A DNA stretch of 33,181 nucleotides, from positions 1 to 33,181 of the forward strand of contig JANXRW010000017.1 of the NCBI GenBank assembly GCA_025356655.1, given 5' to 3'. How positions within the stretch are numbered: the stretch's first letter is position 1; each line of letters begins with the position of its first letter. Shown in pieces: positions 15,401 through 23,229 of the stretch. Source of the stretch: Betaproteobacteria bacterium (GTDB lineage Bacteria; Pseudomonadota; Gammaproteobacteria; Burkholderiales; SHXO01). The translations under genes were made by a program, and so were the position numbers. Under the pieces are notes generated by a model. It did no database searches and was not told the DNA's origin. It was given only the letters and a program-made list of their open reading frames with translations.

Positions 15401-16436
15401 CGCGGGCCTGCTCCTCTGCTTCGCGGCGTTGCGCTTCCTCAGCCTCACGCCGCAGGCGTTCCTCCTCCTGCCGTGCGCGCTCCTGCGTTTCCTGGCGAGC
15501 CTTCGCTTCGGCGGCCTCGCGGGCCTGCTCCTCAGCCTCCCGGCGTGTGCGGGCCTCCTCCTCTTGCTTGAGGCGTTGGGCGACGGCGCGGCGTGCCCGC
15601 TCTTCCTCCTCCAAGCGCTCGCGCTCGGCTAGCTCCTTTCGCAGGCGTTCGGCGGCTTCGCGCTGGCGCCGCTCGTCGGCCTCAGCCTCCAGGCGAAGTT
15701 GGTCTTCGAGTTCGCGCATGCGACGCGCCTCAGCCTCGCGCTTGCGCTGCTCGGCCTCTTCAAGGCTCTTCGCCTCTGCGCGTTGCTGGGCCGCTTGCTC
15801 CTCGCGCTTGCTCTGCTCGGCCGCTTCCGCCAGAGCCTTCAACTCCGCCTGAACCTTAGCCCGGCGTTCCGTCTCCAGACGCAGGCGGGCTTCTTCCTCA
15901 AGCTTCTGGCGTCGCTGGAGTTCCTGGCGGGCGCGCTGCTCGGTCTCCTGGCGAATGCGCTGGGCCGCCGCCTGCTCAGCTTCTCGGCGGCGTACGTCGT
16001 CTTGCGCCTTCCGCGCGACTTCCTCGCGAACCCGATTGGCGGCCGCCTCGGAAGCCTTGCGCTCGCCCTCCTCGCGCGCCTTGCGCTCGGTCTCGGCCGT
16101 GGTGTAGACGGAGGGCCGTGCGGACTGCGCCGGCCCGAGCACCTGGGTGAAATCCAGATCTTCGGCCGGCACGGTCGGAATCGGTGCGGCCGGGGCTGAG
16201 GTCTCGGTTCCGGAGGACGAAAACACCTCCTTGATGAAGCCGGTTTCCGTCAGGGCGACTAAGATGCGACGCAGTTCTTGGTCGAGGACCTTGCTCCGCG
16301 CGAGCAGATCGCCGAAGCTGGCCTTGCCGTCCACCAATCCGAGGATCCGGAACTGCTCCCGCGACAGGCGGTTAGACTTGTTCTTGATCTCCAGCAGGCC
16401 TTTGCCCGTTTTGGAGAATACCGTCGCCTTGTTCAT
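12480..16436 (-). CDS. Giant Glu/Arg-rich helical protein with a C-terminal periplasmic AsmA-like domain
   Basis: A 1318-residue single-pass membrane protein. Residues 1-72 form a small winged-helix-like domain (KTGKGLLEIKNK...LVDGKASFGDLLARS...LTETGFIKE). Residues about 114-676 are an almost unbroken charged helix of Glu, Arg, Ala and Gln, including four tandem repeats at 300-492. A Pro/Gly-rich break (677-780) and a second helix (780-910) follow. One transmembrane segment lies at 917-938 (VVVGAVLGVLILLVAAIQLAPL) after a basic ARERKSTSKSPWK, so by the positive-inside rule the first ~915 residues are cytoplasmic. Residues 940-1318 look like an AsmA-type domain (EPVRIGEVHASVYPSFNLRLSSITIG; later VSGQMDADADRAVSGRAMAELK), exposed to the periplasm. 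AsmA-like proteins are linked to lipid transfer and outer-membrane assembly. The role of the cytoplasmic rod is unknown. Confidence 0.8.
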   Translation of the reverse strand: MNKATVFSKTGKGLLEIKNKSNRLSREQFRILGLVDGKASFGDLLARSKVLDQELRRILVALTETGFIKEVFSSSGTETSAPAAPIPTVPAEDLDFTQVLGPAQSARPSVYTTAETERKAREEGERKASEAAANRVREEVARKAQDDVRRREAEQAAAQRIRQETEQRARQELQRRQKLEEEARLRLETERRAKVQAELKALAEAAEQSKREEQAAQQRAEAKSLEEAEQRKREAEARRMRELEDQLRLEAEADERRQREAAERLRKELAERERLEEEERARRAVAQRLKQEEEARTRREAEEQAREAAEAKARQETQERARQEEERLRREAEEAQRREAEEQAREAAEAKARQEAQERARQEEERLRREAEELRRQEAARRQREAEEQAREAVEAKVRQEAQERVRQAEERLRREVEEAQRREAEELRRQEAVRRQREAEDQAREAAEAKARQEAQERVRQEEERLRREAEEAQRREAEALRRQEVARLEREEHARLHREEEERLQREAEAARLHEEQAQRQARAAQEKAQKEAEEQARREAQARAHAEEEARLRLEETQRREEEERHRAEEALRLQREAQDKARDEAQAQRRQEEATRLQQEAEERRRRENAEQMARDAEERLREEERQAAERQARDTAEQVRRDAELRLHQERDEQERQEHSRQQQAELELRARLGQPLPGAEHEGGLGRAQAESLRRQLSEYRVPESVSDTPGDEDRAAEDARRLRDAVSRRRSDAQPDMMPPSLLGTERDHDPLPAENAGIGAGSMPLPFGQNENSIRQALEEQERRLQLEEEARAAVERAEREARERSDREALELAEAATRARREAEESAREDAKRRAEEDRELRLKEEEERRLQKEKERKEREAHRREAEARVREEDLAKKRAEQAERDRRKAELERLARERKSTSKSPWKVVVGAVLGVLILLVAAIQLAPLSAYAPSIERLMSERIGEPVRIGEVHASVYPSFNLRLSSITIGTQQEVRIMEVVAFLSPGALFGDIHAISELRIDSAAAPLDMLARASGWLQGPAAAAAARVPVQRVVLRGAKIEGRGLELPAFDATLALTVAGQLQHATLDTNDGHFSMELTPQAGQVDLIVRGRNFTLPAGPGVEVTSFEGKGAITPGQLKLTDVDYSLFGGGGKASVTASYGAGQGVGVTGEFAFSRVELETAMRALKNEIPSEGTLEARGSFTLHGAGPESVFREVKLDAAFTATHGSLAGFDFVRALQVPSTNGIQGGKTRFDELTGRLSVAAGRYQFRDVKLHAGLLNVSGQMDADADRAVSGRAMAELKSTSNSARGGFRIGGNSKGILLLP
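14961..15539 (-). repeat. Four tandem repeats inside the Glu/Arg-rich helix
   Basis: Read on the minus strand, units are 15539-15423 (39 codons), 15422-15285 (46), 15284-15123 (54) and 15122-14961 (54). Each starts EAEEQAREA or a close variant. Lengths differ by whole modules: a 35-residue core, an optional 8-residue AQRREAEE block and an optional 11-residue LRRQEAxRRQR block. DNA identity between units is visibly very high, which points to recent duplication by slippage or unequal recombination. Confidence 0.85.
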
Positions 16437-16566
16437 CGCCAGGAAAACGTCCTTGTTCGGACGCGCTTTTGTTGCGGCGCGAAGGGGTTCGACACAGGTT
16501 CGGGAAACACCGCAACGCGGGAGACGGGCGGTCTAGTGGCCGCCACCCCGGGGTCGGTATGGGTGC

Positions 16567-16572
16567 ATTATA
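16567..16572 (-). promoter_or_regulatory. Possible -10 box for the AsmA-like gene
   Basis: A perfect TATAAT on the minus strand (16567-16572), 131 bp upstream of the ATG at 16436. No convincing -35 hexamer lies at 16-18 bp spacing. Confidence 0.35.
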
Positions 16573-16605
16573 GACACAGAACCTGTCGGGCCGCGCCTCC
16601 TCCCC

Positions 16606-16627
16606 AAAACGCTGGGAATTCCCAAGC
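16606..16627 (-). terminator. Weak intrinsic terminator after pntB
   Basis: On the minus strand, GCT(T)GGG-AATT-CCCAGC forms a short stem with one bulged T, followed by GTTTT. It starts 8 bp after the pntB stop and contains the palindrome TGGGAATTCCCA (16613-16624). It would separate the pnt operon from the AsmA-like gene. Confidence 0.4.
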
Positions 16628-16634
16628 CACAGTT

Positions 16635-18014
16635 TTACAACGCTTTTACAATATCTTCGACGACTTTTTTGGCGTCGCCGAAGACCATCATGGTTTTATC
16701 CATGTAGAACAGCTCGTTGTCCAGACCGGCATATCCCGACGCCATAGAGCGCTTGTTCACGATGACCGTGCGCGCCCGATAGGCCTCCAGGATCGGCATG
16801 CCGAAGATAGCGCTTCCCGGGGTCTTCGCGGCCGGGTTCACCACGTCGTTGGCGCCCAGGATCAGCGCCACGTCCGTGGTGCCGAACTCATTGTTGATAT
16901 CTTCCATCTCGAAGACTTGGTCGTAGGGCACCTCGGCCTCCGCAAGCAGCACGTTCATGTGCCCAGGCATACGCCCCGCCACCGGGTGGATCGCGTAGCG
17001 CACGTGCACGCCCTTCTCGGTGAGCTTTTGCGCCATCTCCTTCACCGAGTGCTGCGCGCGGGCAACCGCCAAACCGTAGCCAGGGACGATGATCACCGAC
17101 TCGGCATTGCCGAGCAGGAACGCGACGTCGTCGGCGCTGCCGCCCTTCACCGGCCGAGCCTGCGCCGCGCCCGCGACGGCCCCCTCGACGGCCCCGAAGC
17201 CGCCCAGGATGACGTTGAAGAAGGAACGGTTCATCGCCTTGCACATGATGTAGGACAGGATGGCCCCGCTTGCACCCACCAAGGATCCCGAAATGATCAA
17301 CATGGAATTCCCCAGGGAGAAACCGATGCCCGCAGCCGCCCAGCCGGAGTAGGAGTTCAGCATGGAGATCACCACGGGCATGTCGGCGCCGCCGATGGGG
17401 ATGATGATGAGCACGCCCAGCAGGAAGGCGATTCCGGTCATCATCCCGAAGGGAACCCATTGACCATCCTTGCCCGAGAGCAGGAACGCGACCCCGCAGC
17501 CCAGCATGACGAGCGCCAGGGCCAAGTTCACCCAGTGCTGTCCACCGAAGACTACGGGCGCGCTGCGAATCTTGCCCGAGAGCTTGCCGAAGGCGATGAC
17601 CGACCCGGAGAAGGTGATGGCCCCCACGAAGGTGCCGATGAAGAGCTCGAAGCGATTGCCTGTGGGCAGCGGATCAACGATATGGAAGGCCGACGGGTTA
17701 GCCACAGCAGCAATGGCGATCAGCACCGCCGCCAGACCGACCAAGGAGTGCATGGCAGCCACTAGTTCCGGCATCTGGGTCATCTCGACGCGTCGGGCGA
17801 CCACCGCACCGATGGTGCCGCCAACGACGATACCGGCAATCACCAGTGTCCAGTTCGGCGTGATCGCGATCGTGGTGACGATCGCCAGCACCATGCCGAT
17901 GATGCCGAAAAGATTCCCGCGCCGGGCGGACAGGGGTGAGGACAATCCCTTGAGCGCCAGGATGAATAGCACCGAGGCAACGAGATAGGATAGGGCAACC
18001 TGATTGGCAGTCAT
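16635..18014 (-). CDS. pntB: NAD(P) transhydrogenase subunit beta
   Basis: A 459-residue inner-membrane subunit of the proton-translocating transhydrogenase, which drives hydride transfer from NADH to NADP+ with the proton gradient. The N-terminal ~260 residues carry about eight or nine helices of the membrane domain II. The C-terminal ~190 residues form the NADP(H)-binding domain III: GYGLAVARAQHSVKEM, the HPVAGRMPGHMNVLLAEA loop, LGANDVVNPAA and the conserved ending VNKRSMASGYAGLDNELF. The length is normal. It is the third gene of the operon pntAA-pntAB-pntB, 27 bp after pntAB. Confidence 0.95.
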   Translation of the reverse strand: MTANQVALSYLVASVLFILALKGLSSPLSARRGNLFGIIGMVLAIVTTIAITPNWTLVIAGIVVGGTIGAVVARRVEMTQMPELVAAMHSLVGLAAVLIAIAAVANPSAFHIVDPLPTGNRFELFIGTFVGAITFSGSVIAFGKLSGKIRSAPVVFGGQHWVNLALALVMLGCGVAFLLSGKDGQWVPFGMMTGIAFLLGVLIIIPIGGADMPVVISMLNSYSGWAAAGIGFSLGNSMLIISGSLVGASGAILSYIMCKAMNRSFFNVILGGFGAVEGAVAGAAQARPVKGGSADDVAFLLGNAESVIIVPGYGLAVARAQHSVKEMAQKLTEKGVHVRYAIHPVAGRMPGHMNVLLAEAEVPYDQVFEMEDINNEFGTTDVALILGANDVVNPAAKTPGSAIFGMPILEAYRARTVIVNKRSMASGYAGLDNELFYMDKTMMVFGDAKKVVEDIVKAL

Positions 18015-18041
18015 TGATGTTCCTCTGGGGTGGCTGCGCGT

Positions 18042-18356
18042 TTACTCGGCCCGGGCGCCGTGCGCGGGCTTCTTCTTGAACATCGCCAGCATCCGCTGGG
18101 TGACCATGAAGCCACCGAAGACGTTGACCGCGGCGAGGGTGACGGCGACAAACCCGAGGATGCTGCCGAAGCTCACCTCCGTGGGGCCCGCGGCGAGCAT
18201 GGCCCCGACGATGATGATGCTGGAGATGGCGTTGGTGACGGCCATGAGTGGGGTATGCAGTGCCGGCGTGACGCCCCACACCACGTGGTAGCCCACGAAC
18301 ACGGCGAGCACGAACACGCTCAGGTCGACTATGGCTGGATCAACGGTCCCGATCAT
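18042..18356 (-). CDS. pntAB: NAD(P) transhydrogenase subunit alpha part 2 (membrane part)
   Basis: A 104-residue membrane protein with three helices, equal to the C-terminal membrane part of one-piece PntA. Start ATG 18356 gives [22 protein letters not shown] and has CCAGGAG just upstream on the minus strand (18362-18367); in-frame codons further upstream are arginine-rich and not family-like. Conserved elements are [32 protein letters not shown] and [14 protein letters not shown] separate alpha-2 gene is the arrangement seen in Rhodospirillum and many betaproteobacteria. It lies 62 bp after pntAA. Confidence 0.93.
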   Translation of the reverse strand: MIGTVDPAIVDLSVFVLAVFVGYHVVWGVTPALHTPLMAVTNAISSIIIVGAMLAAGPTEVSFGSILGFVAVTLAAVNVFGGFMVTQRMLAMFKKKPAHGARAE

Positions 18357-18418
18357 GACTTCTCCTGGAGTACGGATGCGACTGCGGAAACGGGAGGGCG
18401 CGGCGCGTAGCCGGTCGC

Positions 18419-19546
18419 TCAGCCCTTCTTGAGGAGTTCGCCACCGAGGCACATCAGTGTGCCACTGATGATTTCGTCCTCACGGTTGACGTTGAGCGCG
18501 CCCGTCTTGGCGTCGAGCATCAGCGACAGGAAGTTGAATAGGTTGCGCGCATAGAGCGCGCTGGCGTCCGCCGCCACGAGGGCGGGCAGATTCGAGTAGC
18601 CGATCAGGCTCACGCCGTAACGCTCGACCACTTGGTCGGCGACGCTGAGCGGGCAGTTGCCGCCCTGCTCCACAGCCATGTCGACAATGACCGAGCCGGG
18701 TTTCATGGCCTTCACCGCTTCCTCGGTCACGAGCACCGGGGCGGGCCGCCCCGGGATCAGCGCCGTGGTGATGATGATGTCGGCGGCGGCGGCGCGCTGG
18801 GCGATGAGTTCCGCCTGACGCCGCTTGTAATCGTCGGACATCTCCCGAGCGTAGCCGCCGGCGGTCTCCGCTTGCTTTTTTTCCTCATCGCTCAGCGGGA
18901 CTTCGACGAACTTGGCCCCCAGGCTTTCCACCTGTTCCTTCACCGCGGGGCGCACGTCGAAGGCCTCGCTGACGGCTCCTAGGCGCTTGGCCGTGGCGAT
19001 GGCCTGCAGCCCTGCCACGCCGGCGCCCAGGACCAGCACTCGGGCAGCCTTCACCGTCCCAGCCGCAGTCATCAGCATGGGCACGAAGCGCTGATATTGG
19101 TTGGCCGCGAGCATCACGGCTTTGTAACCACCGATGTTGGCCTGAGACGAGAGCACGTCCATGTTCTGCGCGCGCGAGATACGCGGCAACGACTCCATAG
19201 CGAAGGCACTCACGCCGGTGGCAGCGATGGCTTCGATACCCTCGCGCCGGTGCGGCACGAGCAGGCCGATCAACAGGCTGTCCTTGCGCAGCAAAGGCAA
19301 CTCCGACGTATCCGGGCCACGCACCTTGAGGATGATGTCACTAGCAGCAAACACCTCCGCCGCGCTGGCCACCAAGATGGCGCCGGCGGCAGCGTAATCG
19401 GCGTCCGGCACCGAAGCGCGCAAGCCTGCGCCAGCCTGCACCCGCACCTGGTGATGGCCCGAAGCAACCAGCTTCTTCACAGTCTCCGGCGTCGCGGCTA
19501 CGCGCGTCTCGCCGGGGCGGATTTCCGCCGGGATTCCGATCTGCAC
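18419..19546 (-). CDS. pntAA: NAD(P) transhydrogenase subunit alpha part 1 (NAD-binding)
   Basis: A 375-residue soluble domain I of the transhydrogenase. The start GTG 19546 gives [26 protein letters not shown] and has GGAGG eight bases upstream; the frame extends further upstream but only with arginine/proline residues. The NAD-binding Rossmann fingerprint is [22 protein letters not shown] at about 166-187. Other conserved parts are [49 protein letters not shown] and IGYSNLP. It docks on the membrane part made by pntAB and pntB. It is divergent from mutL with a 227-bp spacer. Confidence 0.94.
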   Translation of the reverse strand: MQIGIPAEIRPGETRVAATPETVKKLVASGHHQVRVQAGAGLRASVPDADYAAAGAILVASAAEVFAASDIILKVRGPDTSELPLLRKDSLLIGLLVPHRREGIEAIAATGVSAFAMESLPRISRAQNMDVLSSQANIGGYKAVMLAANQYQRFVPMLMTAAGTVKAARVLVLGAGVAGLQAIATAKRLGAVSEAFDVRPAVKEQVESLGAKFVEVPLSDEEKKQAETAGGYAREMSDDYKRRQAELIAQRAAAADIIITTALIPGRPAPVLVTEEAVKAMKPGSVIVDMAVEQGGNCPLSVADQVVERYGVSLIGYSNLPALVAADASALYARNLFNFLSLMLDAKTGALNVNREDEIISGTLMCLGGELLKKG

Positions 19547-19617
19547 TCGGTAAACCTCCGTTTTGGGTCTCGGACGGGGCCGTGACCTATAGCCGCTCGG
19601 CAAACAGCCTGCAGAGC

Positions 19618-19623
19618 ATTATA
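19618..19623 (-). promoter_or_regulatory. Possible -10 box for the pnt operon
   Basis: A perfect TATAAT on the minus strand, 72 bp upstream of the GTG at 19546, inside the divergent pntAA-mutL spacer. The -35 position holds no good match. Confidence 0.4.
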
Positions 19624-19739
19624 TTGGATAGGGTGGGCCACGGGTAGACCGGCGGTGGTGGGCCGCGGGGCGTCAAGCCGGCTAAACGGCGTAGAAGGGG
19701 CCAAAGCGCTCGACGTCGGGAAGCGTTCTGGAGGCGCGC

Positions 19740-19745
19740 TATACT
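19740..19745 (+). promoter_or_regulatory. Possible -10 box for mutL
   Basis: TATACT on the plus strand, 28 bp before the mutL ATG. Start of transcription would fall near 19752, leaving a short leader. No clear -35. Confidence 0.35.
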
Positions 19746-19773
19746 GTGGCTAACCGCGTCACCCCTTTCGCCC

Positions 19774-21624
19774 ATGGCCGGTATCCGCATACTCCCCGAG
19801 ATCCTCGTGAACCAAATCGCCGCCGGCGAGGTGGTCGAACGTCCGGCCTCGGCGCTGAAGGAGTTGCTGGAAAACAGCCTGGACTCTGGCGCTCAGGCGG
19901 TTGAGGTAGAACTCCAGGCCGGCGGCATGCGGCTGCTCAAAGTGTCTGACGACGGCGGCGGCATCGCCCGCGCGGACTTGGCCCTGGCGCTGGAGCGTCA
20001 CGCCACGAGCAAAATCAGCAATCTCGAGGACCTGGAACAGGTGGCGAGCTTCGGCTTCCGCGGCGAGGCACTGGCCAGCATTGCCTCCATCTCTGAACTC
20101 ACTCTGTCGAGCCGCCACCCCGGCGAGGCGCACGCCTGGAGCATCCGCGCACAGGGCGGTGAGGTGGAGCCGCCCGCCCCCTGCGCACTGCCGCAGGGCA
20201 CCACGGTGGAGGTGCGTGATCTGTACTTCAACACGCCGGCACGGCGCAAGTTCATGCGCACCGAGGCAACGGAATTTGCGCATTGCGAAGAGACCCTGCG
20301 CCGAGCGGCGCTCGCCTGTCCTGGCGTCGCCTTCAGCTTAGTGCACAACGGTCGGCGCCAAATGCGGCTGGTCCCCCAGGATGCGGCGCAGCGAGTGGAG
20401 AGCTTGCTGGGCGAGGAATTCACTGCGCACTCGGTCGCCTTCGACGAGCGCGCGGGTCCAGCACGCCTGCAGGGGTTCTTGGGCCTGCCGAGCTTCAGTC
20501 GCAGCAGCCGCGACCGGCAGTACCTGTTCGTCAACGGGCGTTTCGTGCGCGACAAGCTGCTCGGGCACGCTGTGCGCGAGGCCTTCCACGACGTGCTGCA
20601 CGGCGACCGGCACCCCGCCTATGTCCTGGCCCTGGAGATCGACCCGGCGCGCGTGGACGTGAATGTGCACCCCGCCAAGACGGAGGTGCGTTTTCGTGAT
20701 CCGGGCGCCGTGCACCAGTTCGTGTTCGGTGTTTTGACGCGGATCTTGGCCCAGGGCCGCCCGGCCACACCCCCAGCCCCCGCCACGGACCGAGCGCCGA
20801 GCGAGCGGACGGAGACCGAGGCCACCGTAGTGGCCCGCCCCGCATTCGCCGCGCAGCAGGGGCTGCTGCGGCTGCGCCCGGCGGCTAGCACGCCCCTTTT
20901 CTACGAACGCCTCTTCGGTCCGCGGGCGGCCGAGATCCCCGCCGCGGAGCCCAGGCCCCCAGCGGCGCAGGCCAGTCCCCCAGCGGCGCAGGCAAGCGCA
21001 GAGACGCCCGCGCCGGCCGACTCGGAGGAGGCGGAGGAGGTCCCGCCGCTGGGCTTCGCGCTGGCCCAGTTGCGCGGGGTCTACATCTTGGCGCAGAACC
21101 GTGTGGGGCTCGTCATCGTAGACATGCACGCGGCCCACGAACGCATCATGTACGAGCGACTGAAAGCTGCGTTGGAGCGCGACGGCATACCCTCCCAGCG
21201 CCTGCTGATCCCGGCATCGCTCAACGCCAATTCGCTCGAGGTAGCTACCCTGGAGGAGCACGGGGAAGCGCTTTGTTCCCTGGGCTTCGAGATGGGCACC
21301 CTCGGACCTTCCACCATCGTCGTGCGCTCCGTGCCCGCTGCTCTGGCCGAGGCGGATCTAGGCGCACTCGCGCGCGAAGTCCTGTCCCAACTCGCCGAGC
21401 ACGGACTGGACCGCACGCTGACCGAACGGCGCAACGAGACCCTCGCCACCATGGCCTGCCACGCCGCCGTGCGGGCCAACCGGCGGCTCAGCGTGCCGGA
21501 AATGAACGCGCTGCTGCGCGACATGGAGATCACCGAACGCTCCGGCCAGTGCAACCACGGCAGGCCCACCTGGACGCAGATCCCCCTGGGGGAACTCGAC
21601 AGCCTGTTCCTACGCGGCCAATGA
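19774..21624 (+). CDS. mutL: DNA mismatch repair protein MutL (endonuclease-motif type)
   Basis: A 616-residue mismatch-repair ATPase. GHKL motifs are clear: KELLENSLDSGA (E30, N34), SDDGGGI (D59) and GFRGEAL at 94-100. The linker (about 325-425) is Pro/Ala-rich and holds a short tandem repeat (PPAAQAS twice). The C-terminal domain carries the nuclease signature as DMHAAHERIMYE (450-461), fitting D-x-HA-(x)2-E-(x)4-E with Met for the usual Gln, and CNHGRP at 593-598, matching CPHGRP. MutL proteins with these motifs nick DNA themselves, so no MutH should be needed. It ends four bases before miaA. Confidence 0.95.
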   Translation: MAGIRILPEILVNQIAAGEVVERPASALKELLENSLDSGAQAVEVELQAGGMRLLKVSDDGGGIARADLALALERHATSKISNLEDLEQVASFGFRGEALASIASISELTLSSRHPGEAHAWSIRAQGGEVEPPAPCALPQGTTVEVRDLYFNTPARRKFMRTEATEFAHCEETLRRAALACPGVAFSLVHNGRRQMRLVPQDAAQRVESLLGEEFTAHSVAFDERAGPARLQGFLGLPSFSRSSRDRQYLFVNGRFVRDKLLGHAVREAFHDVLHGDRHPAYVLALEIDPARVDVNVHPAKTEVRFRDPGAVHQFVFGVLTRILAQGRPATPPAPATDRAPSERTETEATVVARPAFAAQQGLLRLRPAASTPLFYERLFGPRAAEIPAAEPRPPAAQASPPAAQASAETPAPADSEEAEEVPPLGFALAQLRGVYILAQNRVGLVIVDMHAAHERIMYERLKAALERDGIPSQRLLIPASLNANSLEVATLEEHGEALCSLGFEMGTLGPSTIVVRSVPAALAEADLGALAREVLSQLAEHGLDRTLTERRNETLATMACHAAVRANRRLSVPEMNALLRDMEITERSGQCNHGRPTWTQIPLGELDSLFLRGQ

Positions 21625-21628
21625 GGAC

Positions 21629-22591
21629 ATGACCGCGCGCGCTCGGCAGGATCTGCCCCCGGTGGTCGTCATCCTAGGTCCTACCGCTAGTGGTAAAACC
21701 CAGGTGGCGCTGGACCTCGCACAGCACCTGCCGGTGGAGGTGGTGAGCATGGACAGCGCCCAGGTCTACCGCGGCATGGACGTGGGCACGGCAAAGCCGG
21801 GGCCGCACGAGCGCTCCGAGGTGCCCCATCACCTCATCGACATCATCGACCCCACCGAACGCTATTCGGCTGCACGCTTCAGTGCGGAGGGGGGAGCGCT
21901 GCTGGACGCGATCCGCACGCGCGGCAATGTCCCGCTGCTCGTCGGTGGCACCCTGCTCTATTACCGCGCGCTCAGCGAAGGCCTGAGCGATCTGCCGCCA
22001 TCCCACGCACCGACCCGGGCCGCCATCGAGGAGCGCGCGGGGCGGCTGGGCTGGGCGGCGCTACATCAGGAACTGGCCCGCGTCGACCCGGCGAGCGCAG
22101 CACGCATCGCGCCGACGGATTCCCAGCGCCTGCAGCGCGCGCTGGAGGTGTTCGAGCGCAGCGGCCGACCGCTCACGCAGTGGATGGCGCAGGGGCGCAG
22201 CGGCGGGGCGTCGTTCCGCGAAATCGAAGTGTCGCTGGAGCCCGCCGACCGCAGCGTGCTCCACGAGCGCATCGCCCGCCGCTTTGACCAAATGCTCGCC
22301 CAGGGCCTAGTGGAGGAGTTGCGCGCGCTTCGCGGCCGCTACGCGCTGGACCCGGGACTGCCGGCCATGCGTGCCGTGGGCTATCGTCAAGCCTGGCAAT
22401 ACCTGGAAGGCCAGATCGACCAAGCGGGCCTGCGCGCGGAAGGCTGTGCTGCCACTCGCCAACTGGCGAAGCGCCAGCTCACTTGGTTGCGCTCCCTGCC
22501 CGGCCCTCGCCGCTTCCACTGCGAGGCGCCAGACCTGCTGCCGGAGGTGCGCCGCTTCGTGCTCACCGCCCTGAAGGACGGCGCCGCCTAG
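21629..22591 (+). CDS. miaA: tRNA dimethylallyltransferase MiaA
   Basis: A 320-residue enzyme that adds a dimethylallyl group to A37 of tRNAs reading UNN codons. The P-loop GPTASGKT is at 17-24, followed by VSMDSAQVYRGMDVGTAKP and HHLIDIIDPTERYSAARF. The family motif LLVGGTLLYYRALSEGLSDLPP has Leu-Leu where Met-Leu-Tyr is common. AVGYRQAWQYLEG and TRQLAKRQLTWLRSLPG complete the core. The gene follows mutL by four bases and GAGG serves as ribosome site. Its stop codon lies in an inverted repeat shared with the convergent gene. Confidence 0.95.
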   Translation: MTARARQDLPPVVVILGPTASGKTQVALDLAQHLPVEVVSMDSAQVYRGMDVGTAKPGPHERSEVPHHLIDIIDPTERYSAARFSAEGGALLDAIRTRGNVPLLVGGTLLYYRALSEGLSDLPPSHAPTRAAIEERAGRLGWAALHQELARVDPASAARIAPTDSQRLQRALEVFERSGRPLTQWMAQGRSGGASFREIEVSLEPADRSVLHERIARRFDQMLAQGLVEELRALRGRYALDPGLPAMRAVGYRQAWQYLEGQIDQAGLRAEGCAATRQLAKRQLTWLRSLPGPRRFHCEAPDLLPEVRRFVLTALKDGAA

Positions 22592-22610
22592 CGCCGCCGT
22601 CCCGCGCTAG
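22588..22610. terminator. Inverted repeat spanning two convergent stop codons
   Basis: CTAGCGC (22588-22594) and GCGCTAG (22604-22610) are perfect seven-base arms with a nine-base loop. The left arm contains the miaA stop and the right arm the stop of the GlcG-like gene on the other strand. There is no T tract on either side, so termination would be weak or factor-dependent. Confidence 0.4.
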
Positions 22611-23092
22611 TCGTTGCTCAGTGCGTCGGCGCCGGCCTTCGCCACCATGCCGTCCTGCTGGGAGGTGACACCGCTCACCCCAATGGCCCCCACCAGCTGA
22701 CCGTTGACCACCAGGGGCAAACCGCCTTCGAGGGGAAGCACGGCGTTGATGCCCAATAGCGCGGTACGTCCGCCGGCGATGGCGTCCTCGAAAACCTTGC
22801 TCGGACGCTTGAAGGCGGCGGCCGTGCGAGCCTTCTTGATGGCCACGTCCACGCTGCCGGTCTGGGTGCCGTCGATGCGTTGCAAATAAACCAGATGGCC
22901 ACCATCGTCGACCACTGCAATGACCACGGTCCATTTGTTCTTCATCGCCTCTGCCTCCGCTGCGGCAGCGATGTGCTTGGCGGCGCTCAAGGTGATGACC
23001 TTCTTGTCCGCGAGTTGGGCCTGGGCGGGCACGGCGATCGACCCCGCGACGAGTAACAGGCAGGCGGCCGCCAGTAACTTAAAATTGCGCAT
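22607..23092 (-). CDS. Exported GlcG/HbpS-like protein (PF03928)
   Basis: A 161-residue exported protein. Start ATG 23092 has AGGAAAA upstream and gives a Sec signal MRNFKLLAAACLLLVAGSIAVPAQAQ (cut near 24). The mature domain is of the GlcG/HbpS type: LSAAKHIAAAAEAEAMKNKWTVVIAVVDDGGHLVYLQRIDGTQTGSVDVAIKKARTAAAFKRPS, then GGLPLVVNGQLVGAIGVSGVTSQQDGMVAKAG. Streptomyces HbpS binds haem and some family members are proposed to act on haem or small molecules; the role here is unknown. It stands alone, convergent with miaA. Confidence 0.85.
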   Translation of the reverse strand: MRNFKLLAAACLLLVAGSIAVPAQAQLADKKVITLSAAKHIAAAAEAEAMKNKWTVVIAVVDDGGHLVYLQRIDGTQTGSVDVAIKKARTAAAFKRPSKVFEDAIAGGRTALLGINAVLPLEGGLPLVVNGQLVGAIGVSGVTSQQDGMVAKAGADALSND

Positions 23093-23229
23093 AGTTGATT
23101 TTCCTTTCGGTAAGAGGGGTTTAGGTGCGCCGCCTAGACTACCGGCGCGTGGTCCGGCGACAATGCGGAAGCGCGGCCGGCAGGGCGCAACGATACTCCC
23201 GCCCCTACCGCCCGGCAATGACCGCAGCC

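Noticed and set aside
14961-15539. Tandem repeats considered as a CRISPR array
   Set aside because: The units are in frame, of variable length with no unique spacers, and encode a continuous charged helix.
14354-15571. Long open frames on the plus strand opposite the giant AsmA-like gene (proline/arginine- or serine-rich products)
   Set aside because: They mirror the Glu/Arg repeats on the minus strand. Products are low-complexity, no domain is visible, and the minus-strand product has coherent domains and a transmembrane segment.
16278-17765. Long plus-strand frame opposite pntB and the start of the AsmA-like gene
   Set aside because: It is rich in His, Arg and Gln as expected for the antisense of a GC-rich gene; pntB on the other strand is certain.
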